A DNA stretch of 17,498 nt from an uncultured Clostridium sp. (GTDB lineage: Bacteria > Bacillota > Clostridia > TANB77 > CAG-508). Below are positions 6,796-15,869 of the stretch, in pieces. Under the pieces are notes generated by a model. That model was not told the origin of the DNA. It saw only the letters and a program-made list of their open reading frames with translations, and did not search any database. The first letter of the stretch is position 1. Each line of letters opens with the position of its first letter. The position numbers were made by a program, and so were the translations under genes. The stretch covers positions 1 to 17,498 of the forward strand of contig USQY01000037.1 of the NCBI GenBank assembly GCA_900557045.1, read 5' to 3'.

Positions 6796-8493
6796 TTAGT
6801 TATACTTGCATTCATCTTTATTTTCAGAAATATATTCAGTATTTTTAGATGAATATATACACCACATTAAAGAAAATATTGTTGTGTATACAACAGGATA
6901 TAAATACCTCATTCCCTCCAAATGAACTGATACAGGTGCCATCCAACACCCTATAATAATCGACAACATTAATGGAATAATAAAAATCCAATTTAAACAT
7001 TTCCTATAATTTTTTCTTTTCAATAATGTAGATAACACAAAGGCAGGAAGTAATGTTGCATAAAAACCATAAGATAGTATAACATTTATCACTGGAATTT
7101 TATATATAAAATCATAACAAGAATTTACAATATCTGCAGTTCTTTGAAATATTGGTTCACGAACTGGTACCCATTTTGGTATTAAATTTATATTTAATTG
7201 ATTATGCCAATTCATGTCATTTAAAGGTTTATACTCACTGAATGAAAACCAACCAGATAACATAGAATTCATAGCAATAATATAGTCATTTGGTTTCTTT
7301 AATCCCTGACTTATCCAAACCTTTAAATATTCAATATAATCACTATCTTTTCCCCTTTGTGAGAATCCTTTTACATAATCAGCATTAGTTGGATTATATG
7401 CTGTACACAACGAATCATATATTAAAACTTTATTTATTACATTTTTTTCATATTCATTTACATTTTGACTATTATATTTTACATATCGTGCGGTTTGCTG
7501 AAACATTAAAGAAAACATTTCCTGTTTTCCTGATTGTTTTATACTAAATACTTTATACATAATAGGAATAATTCCAAATGTTATCATGCATAAAATCAAT
7601 AATATAGTTAATATTTTTTTCCAATATTCATGCAAAAAAATTAATAATGTAATTAATGAACCAATAATTACATAGATTCCTGCTTTCTTTGTTAACGAAC
7701 AAAACAAAATCACAATTAGAAACTTTATTATAAACTTTTTATCTTTTAAGCAGTCACCTTTTACTCTAATTATTTCTGTAAAGTAAATACAAAAAAATAC
7801 ATATATCCATGAAAACAATGCATCCTTTGATACTGTTTGTACACTTAAAGGAAATATTGGTAAAAAGCAATAAATTATTAAGAATATAAATATTGCAACA
7901 TCATTTAGTTTCAGTTTGTTTTTTGCATATTTCAAGCTATATGCAAAAGCAAAACTTGTAACAATAGCCTGTAAAATCACATATATAAACATAGCTACAT
8001 GCCATTTACCTGTTTTATATACAATTGGTAGTATAATGGAACTCATGACAAAAGTATCAAATACAGGGTGATGTGCTGAAATATTCCATATACCATTTTT
8101 TAAATTAATTACCGATTGCAATTGCCCCCATGTATCATTAATAAAAGTTCCAGGGAATAACATACATAATATTGGAATCCAACATATTAAAATAATACCA
8201 GCCATTTTTATAGTAAAACATCTATTTATTTCAAACAGTTTACTAAATTTTCCTTTTATATTTTTTTCTTCTGAAAATTTTTTTATTAATTTTCTACCTA
8301 GAACACATGTTAGAATAAATATTATCGTCAGAATTATTGAGTTTATTACTATTTCATAACTCATATGGCACTCGCCACTTTTTAAATAATATTTTGAAGT
8401 ACTGAATGTAAAACCCAAAATGGCACATAAGATTATATCTATCCACCATAATTCACTTTTAAAATTACCTATAATCGTTTTAATCTTTATCAT
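6796..8493 (-). CDS. Large polytopic membrane protein, GT-C-like (DUF6020-like), probable glycosyl or polymer-modifying transferase
   Basis: This 565-residue protein has about 12 predicted membrane helices. After the helix at about 97-113 comes a loop FPGTFINDTWGQLQ (113-126) and AHHPVFDTF (140-148). Asp120, His141-His142 and Asp146 are placed as in the first extracellular loop of GT-C enzymes. A SVQTVSKDALFSW segment lies near 216-228. A long soluble region with YNPTNADYVKGF and WFSFSEYKP sits at about 365-430. This pattern resembles the Firmicutes DUF6020 family; I do not know of a proven reaction. GT-C enzymes take sugars from polyprenyl-phosphate donors outside the membrane, so the DPM1-like enzyme at 1301-2233 could supply a donor (inference). 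GGGGGAAG eight bases before the ATG supports the start. Confidence 0.65.
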   Translation of the reverse strand: MIKIKTIIGNFKSELWWIDIILCAILGFTFSTSKYYLKSGECHMSYEIVINSIILTIIFILTCVLGRKLIKKFSEEKNIKGKFSKLFEINRCFTIKMAGIILICWIPILCMLFPGTFINDTWGQLQSVINLKNGIWNISAHHPVFDTFVMSSIILPIVYKTGKWHVAMFIYVILQAIVTSFAFAYSLKYAKNKLKLNDVAIFIFLIIYCFLPIFPLSVQTVSKDALFSWIYVFFCIYFTEIIRVKGDCLKDKKFIIKFLIVILFCSLTKKAGIYVIIGSLITLLIFLHEYWKKILTILLILCMITFGIIPIMYKVFSIKQSGKQEMFSLMFQQTARYVKYNSQNVNEYEKNVINKVLIYDSLCTAYNPTNADYVKGFSQRGKDSDYIEYLKVWISQGLKKPNDYIIAMNSMLSGWFSFSEYKPLNDMNWHNQLNINLIPKWVPVREPIFQRTADIVNSCYDFIYKIPVINVILSYGFYATLLPAFVLSTLLKRKNYRKCLNWIFIIPLMLSIIIGCWMAPVSVHLEGMRYLYPVVYTTIFSLMWCIYSSKNTEYISENKDECKYN

Positions 8494-8623
8494 TTTCTTG
8501 CTTCCCCCTATTATTTTCTACAACAGTATAATCTTTTACCATTATAATTGTATAAATTAAATTTAACATACTTATATGAAAAGTATATCTAAACAAAAAT
8601 ACTGGTCCAATAGTACCTTTTAC
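8480..8623 (-). pseudogene. C-terminal remnant of a membrane protein overlapping the next gene's start
   Basis: A 47-codon frame without a start codon of its own (open after a TGA at 8624-8626) reads VKGTIGPVFLFRYTF, a hydrophobic helix, then a charged tail VVENNRGKQENDKD, and stops 14 bases inside the downstream membrane-protein gene. A helix plus polar tail following a PV...RY motif resembles the end of that downstream protein (APVSVHLEGMRY, helix, polar tail). It may therefore be the end of a lost paralogue or related GT-C-like gene. The stop-overlaps-start layout is what an intact operon neighbour would have. The assignment is by eye; it could be a chance open frame. Confidence 0.4.
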
Positions 8624-8656
8624 TCATCTTTCCTTCATATGACACTATCTTTTTTT

Positions 8657-9175
8657 TAAATTGGAATTTTTAATGACTTTAAAGAAAAGTTTTTTTATAT
8701 CTTTCCAATATTCCAATATATGGAATAACTATATATATACCTATAATCATTGGCATATACCATATATTCTTTAATGGAACTTTTTCAAAAAATAGCATTT
8801 CTTTTATTACAGTATGTATATCTATAGATGTATTATTATAAATACATAGAAATATATTATATAGTATAATCCAAATTTCTGTAGTTACAATCAAGGGTAA
8901 TAAATTTTTCTTATAAAATTTTTTTACCCTTTCATCATTTTCATAATTTCTATTTAATAATAAATAAATTGTAAACACTATAGTTTTAAATAATTTTGCT
9001 TGTATACTTAATGCAATATGACTTTGGATGTTATTAAATTGATATATATACTCTACTGCATGACAAAGAACTACCGAAACAATTGCAAAAGCTCTTGCAA
9101 TGTCTAAAAATATAATTCTATTTTTTGTGTTTATTTGTGTTGTATTGTATTATCTATTAATCCCGAATCACTCAT
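8657..9175 (-). pseudogene. Decayed acyltransferase-3 family gene
   Basis: The gene starts with ATG at 9175, nine bases after GGAAGGA (MSDSGLIDN), then loses frame within 9131-9150. The next frame reads RIIFLDIARAFAIVSVVL followed by CHA, the N-terminal hallmark of acyltransferase family 3 with its catalytic-type His. After FKTIVFTI (near 8967) it jumps directly to YLLLNRNYE, without the VPIFL-SG helix that the intact neighbour at 9200-10276 retains (VPIFLMLSG), so an in-frame deletion of a dozen or so codons is likely. NIWYMPMIIGIYIVIPYI follows normally. Then a run of seven A near 8690 separates the ILERYKKTFL end (stop at 8679) from NFSLKSLKIPI in another frame (stop at 8657). The last third or more of the family is absent. 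A functional product is very unlikely. Confidence 0.8.
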
Positions 9176-9199
9176 ATATTTTTTCCTTCCGTATTATTT

Positions 9200-10276
9200 T
9201 TATGGTACTATTTTTTTCAATATAGGTATTTTTTTAACTACATAAACTATCATTAAACTAATAATATATGTTGTTATTATTCCAATTGTTCTCCATTCCC
9301 AAGAATATACATTAATGGAAAAAATATGTATTTGATAATACATAACAATTTTATGTATTAGATATATTCCAAAACTACAGCTAGCAATGTTTGATATACA
9401 TCTTTTTATTTTATCACTTTTTATTAAATTTTTAAAATCAATTTGTTTTATAAAAATAAACACCGCACAAGCTAATAATACTGAATGAAATTGTGCATAT
9501 CCAAATAGGGTCTTATTTAATGTATTATTAGACGTCGTCCAATAATACGTCATAAAATATCTAAATAATACAGATAATATTCCTAATATATAACTTATAA
9601 TTCTATATTTTTTCTTTATGCTTTGCGTTGATAATAAATATCCTAATAACACAAAGATAAGATATTGTCCAAGTTGAATTGATAGTGAAGTATTATATGT
9701 TATTTTAAATAACTTCAACACAATTGGTAAAATCGAGTGTGTTATAAAAATAGTAGCAACTGTATACCAACAGACATTTCTATATTTTTCATTTGCAAAA
9801 ACAGATAAAACAGGCATTGTTAAATAGATTCCTAATATCCAAAACATAAAATAATACGTTGGCTCCTCTTTATTTGCAAAAAATATATTTAGTAATGTTT
9901 TTACACTAAAATCCTGTATCTTTAGTTGACCTATCTTGTATTTCCAAATAATCATTATAATTGCCCAAAATAATAATGGTATCATTACTTTTAGTAATCT
10001 TTTTTTAAAAAAAGTTTTTGTATTATATTTTTCCCTATATTTCATTAATGTTGCGCCTGATAACATTAAAAATATTGGAACAGCCCAATAACAAATACAT
10101 TCTACAATTAAACTAGTCATCCATGCCCTTTTATAATTTGTCGAAAAATTATGTACTATTCCGTTACAATGTAATGCTACAACAGCAATTATAGCTAAAA
10201 CATTTAAAATATCATAATATACAATTCTTTTATTATTTTCCTTACTTACACATTTATTTTCCATAATTATTTTCAT
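9200..10276 (-). CDS. Acyltransferase family 3 membrane protein (glycan O-acyltransferase)
   Basis: This intact 358-residue integral membrane protein has about ten helices. The N-terminal RIVYYDILNVLAIIAV (17-32) with His36 in ALHCN and the VPIFLMLSG helix (about 68-76) are diagnostic of the WecH/OafA-type acyltransferase_3 fold. A central EEPTYYFMFWILGIYLTMPVL region corresponds to the family's second conserved block. Members transfer acetyl or other acyl groups from cytosolic CoA donors to sugars on lipid-linked or polymeric glycans. The first ATG has AAGGA only one base upstream; a second in-frame ATG at 10264 (MENKCV) is about 13 bases from it, so the start is uncertain by four residues. 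It follows the flippase remnant by 16 bases and precedes a decayed acyltransferase. Confidence 0.85.
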   Translation of the reverse strand: MKIIMENKCVSKENNKRIVYYDILNVLAIIAVVALHCNGIVHNFSTNYKRAWMTSLIVECICYWAVPIFLMLSGATLMKYREKYNTKTFFKKRLLKVMIPLLFWAIIMIIWKYKIGQLKIQDFSVKTLLNIFFANKEEPTYYFMFWILGIYLTMPVLSVFANEKYRNVCWYTVATIFITHSILPIVLKLFKITYNTSLSIQLGQYLIFVLLGYLLSTQSIKKKYRIISYILGILSVLFRYFMTYYWTTSNNTLNKTLFGYAQFHSVLLACAVFIFIKQIDFKNLIKSDKIKRCISNIASCSFGIYLIHKIVMYYQIHIFSINVYSWEWRTIGIITTYIISLMIVYVVKKIPILKKIVP

Positions 10277-10292
10277 ATCCTTACACTAATTT

Positions 10293-11438
10293 TTATAATT
10301 TATCATTTATTTTTTGTTTTCTGAAAATTTTATTTTTAACTTTATTCAGCATTTCAAATAAAAACTTGTCTCTCATGCATAATAAACAAATTCCATATGT
10401 CGCGCCTCCCACAACTACTTGAACAATTACAGATATCAAATTATTGTTTATCATTTTTTCTATCATTAAACATATCATAAACATAATTAAACTTGAACAT
10501 AAATATTTTCTAGTTAACGCAAATATATTTTTTAAATAAAAATCATTTCTAACAAAAAATAACTGCACACATGTAACCACAGTTTCAGCAATTACAGTTC
10601 CTATTGAAGCCCCTATTGCCCCCAAATTCCATATTAAGCACATATTCATTACAAAATTTACTATAGCACCAAGCACAACTGAAATTGTATATTCTCTTTG
10701 CCTTTTTGTTGGTAATAGATATTGTGTACCTGTTACATTACTTAATCCTATTAATAATATAATTGGACTTATAACACTTATTAGTATTGCCACCTTGTCA
10801 TACCCTTGTCCCAAAAAAATAGGAACAAATGTCTTAGATACAGAAATCAAACCAAATATCATTGGAAAAGATAATAAAAATACCATATTAAATGATTTTT
10901 TCATATATTCTGCAACCTTTTTCTTTTCCCCATTAGCATATGTATTAGCAATTCGTGGAAGCATTACTGTTCCTAATGATGTAATAACAGTTAAAAGCAT
11001 TTTTATAATTTTTTGGCCCTGTTCATAGAATCCTACTTCTGATTTGTCTGGTATAATTGCCCCAATCATAGTTTTATCTAAAACGGTATAAACTTGTATA
11101 GCAATTTGAGGTATAAATAATCCTATTGTTGGTTTAATATGCTTAATTATATTCAATTGTTTTGCTTTAACTTTTTTTAAATATTTAGGTAGATATGCCC
11201 ATAGTGACAAATTTCCTATTAAAGTCGATAATACATATATCCAAAAATATAATTTTAAATCATTAGGAGTTTTAACAAATGTAAAAATAGATATGACACT
11301 AATTGTTTTTACTATTATGTTTCTAGTTACTGTTTTTTTAAATTCTTCTAATCCTTGAAAAAACCAACTTATATCAAAACAGTTTGCCAATAATTCTAGT
11401 AATAAAATTTGATAATATATTTGATATTGATTACCGTC
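10293..11438 (-). pseudogene. Wzx-like polysaccharide flippase, C-terminal part (out of frame with its N-terminus)
   Basis: From the stop at 10293 the frame is open back to a TAA at 11439-11441. It reads DGNQYQIYY, LLLELLANCF, DISWFFQGLEEFK and on through about 11 membrane helices to KINDKL. The WFFQGLEEFK, PQIAIQVYTVLDKTMIG, VGFYEQGQKI and LPRIAN motifs are typical of Firmicutes Wzx/RfbX flippases (polysaccharide biosynthesis protein family), which move undecaprenyl-linked repeat units across the membrane. There is no ribosome binding site before the first possible starts in this frame, such as the TTG at 11390. The part is missing its first three helices, which lie in another frame at 11431-11757. 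The sum of both parts, about 488 residues, is a normal length. Either the gene is inactive, the indel is an assembly error, or frameshifting restores it. Confidence 0.88.
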
Positions 11439-11757
11439 TTACAAAAGTAAAATAAAATATTACCATTGAAAATAGCATAGTTATAAATCTTAATATTACT
11501 ATTTCCCAGAATGTTTTGGTACATTTTTTACCTTTTTCTTGTTCATATGCAATTTGCCTCTGTCCATACATGGCAATTCCAAGTGAACCAAATAATATGA
11601 AGTATGTAGCAATTGAAATTGTATAACTATATATTCCTATGTTTTCAGCTCCTAATACTCTTGAAATATAAGGAGCTGTTATTAATGGTAATATTAATAC
11701 AAGTATTTGATATATTAAATTATATAAATAATTTTTAGTTACTGATTTTTTTGCCAT
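11431..11757 (-). pseudogene. Wzx-like polysaccharide flippase, N-terminal part (frameshifted)
   Basis: This piece of 108 residues starts with ATG at 11757 (MAKKSVTKNYLYNLIYQ), preceded by AAAGG about ten bases away and 15 bases past the polymerase stop. It holds the first three helices with the family's LPLITAPYISRVLGAENIG and YGQRQIAYEQ motifs. It ends in FVRR at a TAA (11431-11433). The next residues expected for the family (NQYQIYY, LLLELLANCFDI) continue in the neighbouring frame. The lesion must lie between 11431 and 11441, the only place where one frame closes and the other opens: one base gained or two lost. There is no long homopolymer at the site. As written, it cannot form a flippase. 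Confidence 0.88.
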
Positions 11758-11772
11758 TACTACAAACCTTTC

Positions 11773-12996
11773 TTAATATTTACTTTTTTCTACATTTTTA
11801 AACTCTAAAACTGTCGGTATAAACATAAATAAAACAGGACAATATAAAATATTAACTATTCTTGGATTTATTAAAGAAAACATTAGGTATATACTACAAA
11901 GCATAATCTCTTTATATTTCTTTGTTTTATACAGCATTATTAATAATAAACTTAATATTGCAATAAAACATATTGCAAAAATCCATCCCTCAGTAAACAT
12001 CATTTTTATATATTCATTATCAACAAAATTACTTTTATAATTTCCAAATTGTATTTTATCTTTTAATCCCAATCCTAAAAAGTTTATTTTTTCTCCAAAA
12101 GGTTTTATTCCATACATAATTATATTATTATATGTTTGTTGCAGTCTATTAGATAGTATTACATTAAATTTATTCCATATTCCCCCTAGCGGATAGCACA
12201 TAACAATAATAAGACTAATAAATGGATATACAAAAAATGTATGTGAAAAAAAATTTGAATATATTTTTTTGTTTTTTTCTATTATATTACCTTTTTTTAC
12301 TTTTACTAACAATTTCCAAACAAATGTTGCAAGTAGAATCACCTCTAACATTATGAATTCAGCTCTAGAATTTGTTATAAAATATGTAAAAACATTTAAT
12401 ATTTGTATAACAAAAAGATCTTTAATCTTTACATTTAATCTTTCAGTATACAAATAAAGTATTGATGAAAAAACAATCATTTGTGCTAAATTTGTCGTAT
12501 AAACAAATCCTAGAGAATATCTTAAAATTCCTTTATCATTTCTTGGAACAATAAAATTTTGTGTTATACCTAATATTGACAATAAAACTAATATACTTGT
12601 CAATATTATTTGTAACTTCATTGTCGTTTTAATAATTTTATTATAATCTGTTTTATATGATGCTAATAGTACCAATGTTAAAAATATAACTCTTTTATTT
12701 TTAGTTGTAAAAAAATTAATTAAAATACTAATAAACATTATTGCAATCAAAATATATATACATTTGATTATAAAAGCTTTTGATCTCCACTTATCACTTA
12801 ATATATTTTTTTTATATTCAGGCAAAAGAAAAATAATCCTTATAAAAAATAATAGATATGCTACATATCGAACATATTTAGCAATTATCTCTATATATGG
12901 ATAATCAACTTCTAATGATGTAGTTTCCATAAATAATGCACAATAATATAAAATAAACATAAATAAATAATTGTTTAATATAAATTTTTTTATCAT
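11773..12996 (-). CDS. Wzy-like O-antigen/capsule polymerase
   Basis: This 407-residue membrane protein has about ten to eleven helices. A large extracellular loop sits near residues 265-335, containing NRLQQTYNNIIMYGIKP and FVDNEYIKMMFTEGW. A NSRAEFIMLEV segment after a mid-protein helix (about 209-219) is also typical of Firmicutes Wzy proteins, which link undecaprenyl-carried repeat units into polymer on the outer face of the membrane. Sequence conservation in this family is low, so the call rests on topology, these short motifs and the position directly before a flippase gene. AGAGGGG six bases before the ATG supports the start. It follows the GT2 gene by ten bases. Confidence 0.8.
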   Translation of the reverse strand: MIKKFILNNYLFMFILYYCALFMETTSLEVDYPYIEIIAKYVRYVAYLLFFIRIIFLLPEYKKNILSDKWRSKAFIIKCIYILIAIMFISILINFFTTKNKRVIFLTLVLLASYKTDYNKIIKTTMKLQIILTSILVLLSILGITQNFIVPRNDKGILRYSLGFVYTTNLAQMIVFSSILYLYTERLNVKIKDLFVIQILNVFTYFITNSRAEFIMLEVILLATFVWKLLVKVKKGNIIEKNKKIYSNFFSHTFFVYPFISLIIVMCYPLGGIWNKFNVILSNRLQQTYNNIIMYGIKPFGEKINFLGLGLKDKIQFGNYKSNFVDNEYIKMMFTEGWIFAICFIAILSLLLIMLYKTKKYKEIMLCSIYLMFSLINPRIVNILYCPVLFMFIPTVLEFKNVEKSKY

Positions 12997-13006
12997 TTTT
13001 TCCCCT

Positions 13007-14011
13007 CTATTTTTTTAATTTTGATTTTCTTATAAAATGGCATAATAAATATGCAAAATAATTATTTATTCTTAATAATTTTATACATCTACTCTCTTTT
13101 TCCATTTGACGGTAAATTTCTGAATTCAATTCCAAAATTTGCTTATCAAATTCTTTTATATGGTTAAAATTTGCTTTGTTTGAAGGAAGAATTAATAAAA
13201 AATTATTTATAGTCCCACAAAACATCTTCATCATATACATTTCAATATATTTTTTTAGATTTTGATTCATATTTAAATTCATCTTATACTTTTCAATAAC
13301 TGATTTGTCAACTTTTTCATGGTCTTGATGATGCTTTAGTCTACCTTCAATACTTATTGATTGTCCTTCTACTCCAATTCTATATACATATATTGGCTCT
13401 GTAAAAATTTTAATTGTATTACAATAAAACAATGGAATAATAGCATATTCTGTATCTGTATAAAAACATTTTTCATCTATGTGAATTTTATTTTTTTTCA
13501 AAATTTCTGTTTTATACATTAAATTATGCATAATTAGTTGACTATTCAATTTTCCAAAAACATTTTCAATTTCACTTTCTTCTATATATTTTTCAATATT
13601 GTTATTAATGATTTCTGAATTTTTATTTTTATCATTGAATTTAATATATGGAGTATATATAACATCACTGTCAATGTTTTTAGTTTCAAGCTCATTACAT
13701 ATCTTTTCTAAATTATCGGTGTCATACCAATCATCACCATCTAATTGCTTAAAATATTTTCCTCTTGCTAATTCAATTCCTTTATTTATTGTTGAGCCAT
13801 ATCCACCATTCTCTTTTTCTATAACCCTAAATGTATCTGGATATTGTTTTTCAAATTTTTTTGCAATTTCACAAGTTTTATCTTTTCCACCATCAATAAT
13901 TACTAAAACTTCAATTTTATTCAAATTTTTAATTAATAAAGAACTTAATGTATGTTCAATATATTTTTCAACATTATATGCAGCTATTGAAATTGTTAAT
14001 ATTTTATCCAT
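13007..14011 (-). CDS. Family 2 glycosyltransferase
   Basis: From the ATG at 14011 the product has 334 residues. An upstream in-frame ATG at 14026 lies on the GGGGGG ribosome binding site and is unlikely to be used. The GT-A domain shows ISIAAYNVEKYI (7-18), VIIDGGKDKT (37-46), ENGGYGSTINKGIELARGK (67-85) and the metal-binding DGDDWYD at 91-97. A FYTDTEYAI region near 185-193 is a probable acceptor-side motif. It has no membrane helices, so it acts at the cytosolic membrane face, adding a sugar to the lipid-linked repeat unit. The start lies 16 bases inside the end of the SDR gene, indicating coupling. Donor and linkage cannot be predicted. Confidence 0.9.
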   Translation of the reverse strand: MDKILTISIAAYNVEKYIEHTLSSLLIKNLNKIEVLVIIDGGKDKTCEIAKKFEKQYPDTFRVIEKENGGYGSTINKGIELARGKYFKQLDGDDWYDTDNLEKICNELETKNIDSDVIYTPYIKFNDKNKNSEIINNNIEKYIEESEIENVFGKLNSQLIMHNLMYKTEILKKNKIHIDEKCFYTDTEYAIIPLFYCNTIKIFTEPIYVYRIGVEGQSISIEGRLKHHQDHEKVDKSVIEKYKMNLNMNQNLKKYIEMYMMKMFCGTINNFLLILPSNKANFNHIKEFDKQILELNSEIYRQMEKESRCIKLLRINNYFAYLLCHFIRKSKLKK

Positions 14012-15081
14012 ACTATTTCCCCCCATTTATTTGCTATCATTGATTTAATTAATCTAGAATACATATCTTCTAAATTAATTGTTTCTTTCCAACCAAGCTG
14101 TTTTATTTTTCTGCAATCCAAATTCATGCACAATCTAGGTGCATATCCGTATTTTTCAATATTTTCTTCTATATCATACTTAACTTTTATATTATTAGCT
14201 TTTGCAACAACATTAGCCATATCACTTATTGAGCAATAAGTATTTTCATTAGCAACATTATATATTTCATTCTTTTTTCCATATAACATTGTTATTAAAA
14301 TTGCACTAACAGCATCACTTGTATATAAATAGCATCTTTTGGTTTCTCCTTTTGTATGTAAAATAATATCTTTTTTTTCAATTGCGTTTCTTGCAAATTC
14401 TGCAAACACTCTCCCATCATCATAATTAACTCCAGCTCCAAATGTTTGAGTTAATCTTAAAATATTAGTACTAAATCCATACATTTTAGAATAGCATATA
14501 CATAAATTTTCACACATATTTTTGCTAATTGGATAACAATTTCTAACTTCATTCGTTAATAAATTGTTCCCACAAAACTCATCAATTTTTTTATCTGTAT
14601 CTGGTCTTCCATATACTTCCATAGTCGACAAATAAATAAATTTGATTACTCCTTTATTTTTTGCAAATTCTAAAACATTTCTAGTTCCATCTATTGCAAT
14701 ATTAATTGTTTTTATCGGTTCTTCGATAAATAATTTACTAGATGTTTGGCTTGCAGCATGAACTACATAATCAATGTTTTCGTGTACATCAGGTATTGGG
14801 TTACAAATATCCCCTTCGATTAATTCTAGCTTCGAACCCTCTTCTATCAATTCTTTAAATATTTCAATTGCTTTTTCTTTATTTCTTACCAAAGCAATTA
14901 TTTTACAATTTAAATTGAAGATATTGCTTGCATATACTATTGTATTAACTAATAACTTTCCAATTAATCCTGTTCCACCAGTTATAAAAATTGTTTTACC
15001 TTTTAATTCTTTCCAATCAATTTCATTAGAATATACATTTTTTTCAATATCTTCTAAATATACCTTATCTTTCATTTTCAT
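13996..15081 (-). CDS. Extended SDR (NAD-dependent epimerase/dehydratase) of a nucleotide-sugar or CDP-alditol pathway
   Basis: This 361-residue Rossmann protein has the nucleotide loop GGTGLIG at 35-41, VVHAASQTS at 106-114, LSTMEVYG at 151-158 and the catalytic YPISK at 183-187. TKRCYLYTSDAVSA near 247-260 is the usual substrate-domain motif. The class reduces, epimerises or dehydrates activated sugars. It sits directly after an IspD/TarI-like cytidylyltransferase (8 bases between stop and start). From memory, such pairs occur in pneumococcal capsule loci assigned to CDP-alditol synthesis and in loci for CDP-sugars; which applies here cannot be decided. The ATG at 15081 has AAGGAAAG about 11 bases upstream. 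The N-terminal 25 residues before the Rossmann fold are longer than in typical epimerases. Confidence 0.85.
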   Translation of the reverse strand: MKMKDKVYLEDIEKNVYSNEIDWKELKGKTIFITGGTGLIGKLLVNTIVYASNIFNLNCKIIALVRNKEKAIEIFKELIEEGSKLELIEGDICNPIPDVHENIDYVVHAASQTSSKLFIEEPIKTINIAIDGTRNVLEFAKNKGVIKFIYLSTMEVYGRPDTDKKIDEFCGNNLLTNEVRNCYPISKNMCENLCICYSKMYGFSTNILRLTQTFGAGVNYDDGRVFAEFARNAIEKKDIILHTKGETKRCYLYTSDAVSAILITMLYGKKNEIYNVANENTYCSISDMANVVAKANNIKVKYDIEENIEKYGYAPRLCMNLDCRKIKQLGWKETINLEDMYSRLIKSMIANKWGEIVWIKY

Positions 15082-15089
15082 ACAATCTA

Positions 15090-15869
15090 CTACTTTCCTT
15101 TATTGTTTTTTATTAAATCATATTGTGCACCAATTTTATTTGTCATGCCTAATCCAAAGGTTTGTTCATCTTCTTTATATTTTAAATATGATTTAAAAGT
15201 ATAAACATCTTCTGGAGTTGTAACTTTTATATTTCCCCTATTTCCTTCTACTATATATGCTGTATTTCCTAATGTTCTTATAATTGTACATGCATCAACC
15301 ATATTTTCGTACCCTTGTGGTCTATTTCTAATTGCATCATGTGCTTTAATAATATCTCCTAAATAAAAACTTTGTGGAGCTTGACCAACATATGTTTCAC
15401 TTCTAATAGGAACATCATTTATTTCATTTCCGTCTTTACTTGTAAGTATAGTTTCATATGTTGGCACACAAGTTATTGCATTTCCATTCTTTTTTACACC
15501 TTCAATGTTTCTTGTTATCACATCAGAAGAAACAAATGGTCTAACCCCATCATGTAACAATACAATTGAATCTTCTGGATTTTCGTTTTCAACCATCTTC
15601 AGTCCATTATAAATAGATTCTTGTGCAGAATCGCCTCCTTTAGTTATTCCGCATATTTTTGTTAAATTATATATTTTTGTTAATTTCTCTACATATGGTA
15701 TATATCCCTCTAATGTTACTACATACACTTTATTTATTAACGGATGATATTGAAATAATTCAACTGTATGTACTAAAATTGGTTTCCCATTAATTTCTAA
15801 AAATTGTTTTGGAATTTCTGTTCCCATTCTAGTACCTCTTCCACTTGCAAAAATTACCGCTATATTCAT
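15090..15869 (-). CDS. IspD/TarI-like cytidylyltransferase (probably CTP:alditol-phosphate type)
   Basis: From the ATG at 15869 the product has 259 residues; an in-frame GTG at 15887 precedes GGAGGAAA and is not favoured. The CTP-binding loop ASGRGTRMG is at 8-16 with PKQF at 20-23. LLHDGVRPF at 104-112, VPIRSETYVGQAPQSF at 153-168 and NIKVTTPEDVYTF at 213-225 complete the family. The VPIRSETY-GQAPQSF version and the surrounding teichoic-acid-type genes favour TarI-like activation of ribitol-5-phosphate or another alditol phosphate over IspD in isoprenoid synthesis. About 30 extra C-terminal residues follow the normal domain. The start overlaps the end of the upstream transferase gene by 41 bases, and the ribosome binding site lies inside that gene. 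Confidence 0.85.
   Translation of the reverse strand: MNIAVIFASGRGTRMGTEIPKQFLEINGKPILVHTVELFQYHPLINKVYVVTLEGYIPYVEKLTKIYNLTKICGITKGGDSAQESIYNGLKMVENENPEDSIVLLHDGVRPFVSSDVITRNIEGVKKNGNAITCVPTYETILTSKDGNEINDVPIRSETYVGQAPQSFYLGDIIKAHDAIRNRPQGYENMVDACTIIRTLGNTAYIVEGNRGNIKVTTPEDVYTFKSYLKYKEDEQTFGLGMTNKIGAQYDLIKNNKGK

Noticed and set aside
8679..8978. A free-standing 99-residue protein
   Set aside because: Its only start is a GTG inside the conserved acyltransferase sequence, which continues upstream in the same frame. It is a piece of the decayed acyltransferase, not a separate gene.
11439..11757. A complete small membrane protein of 108 residues
   Set aside because: Its sequence matches only the first helices of a Wzx flippase, and the expected continuation is found in the adjacent frame, so it is a broken gene rather than a small protein.
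13599..14048. Open frame of 149 codons on the plus strand, the longest one there
   Set aside because: It runs antisense to the GT2 gene and the end of the SDR gene. Its hydrophobic, Ser/Phe/Leu-rich translation is the expected complement of Lys/Glu/Asn-rich coding sequence.
15090..15869. Housekeeping IspD of the isoprenoid pathway
   Set aside because: The VPIRSETY-GQAPQSF form, the overlap with a CDP-glycerol-type transferase gene and the LicD/SDR neighbours fit a TarI-like role better, though IspD cannot be fully excluded without phylogeny.
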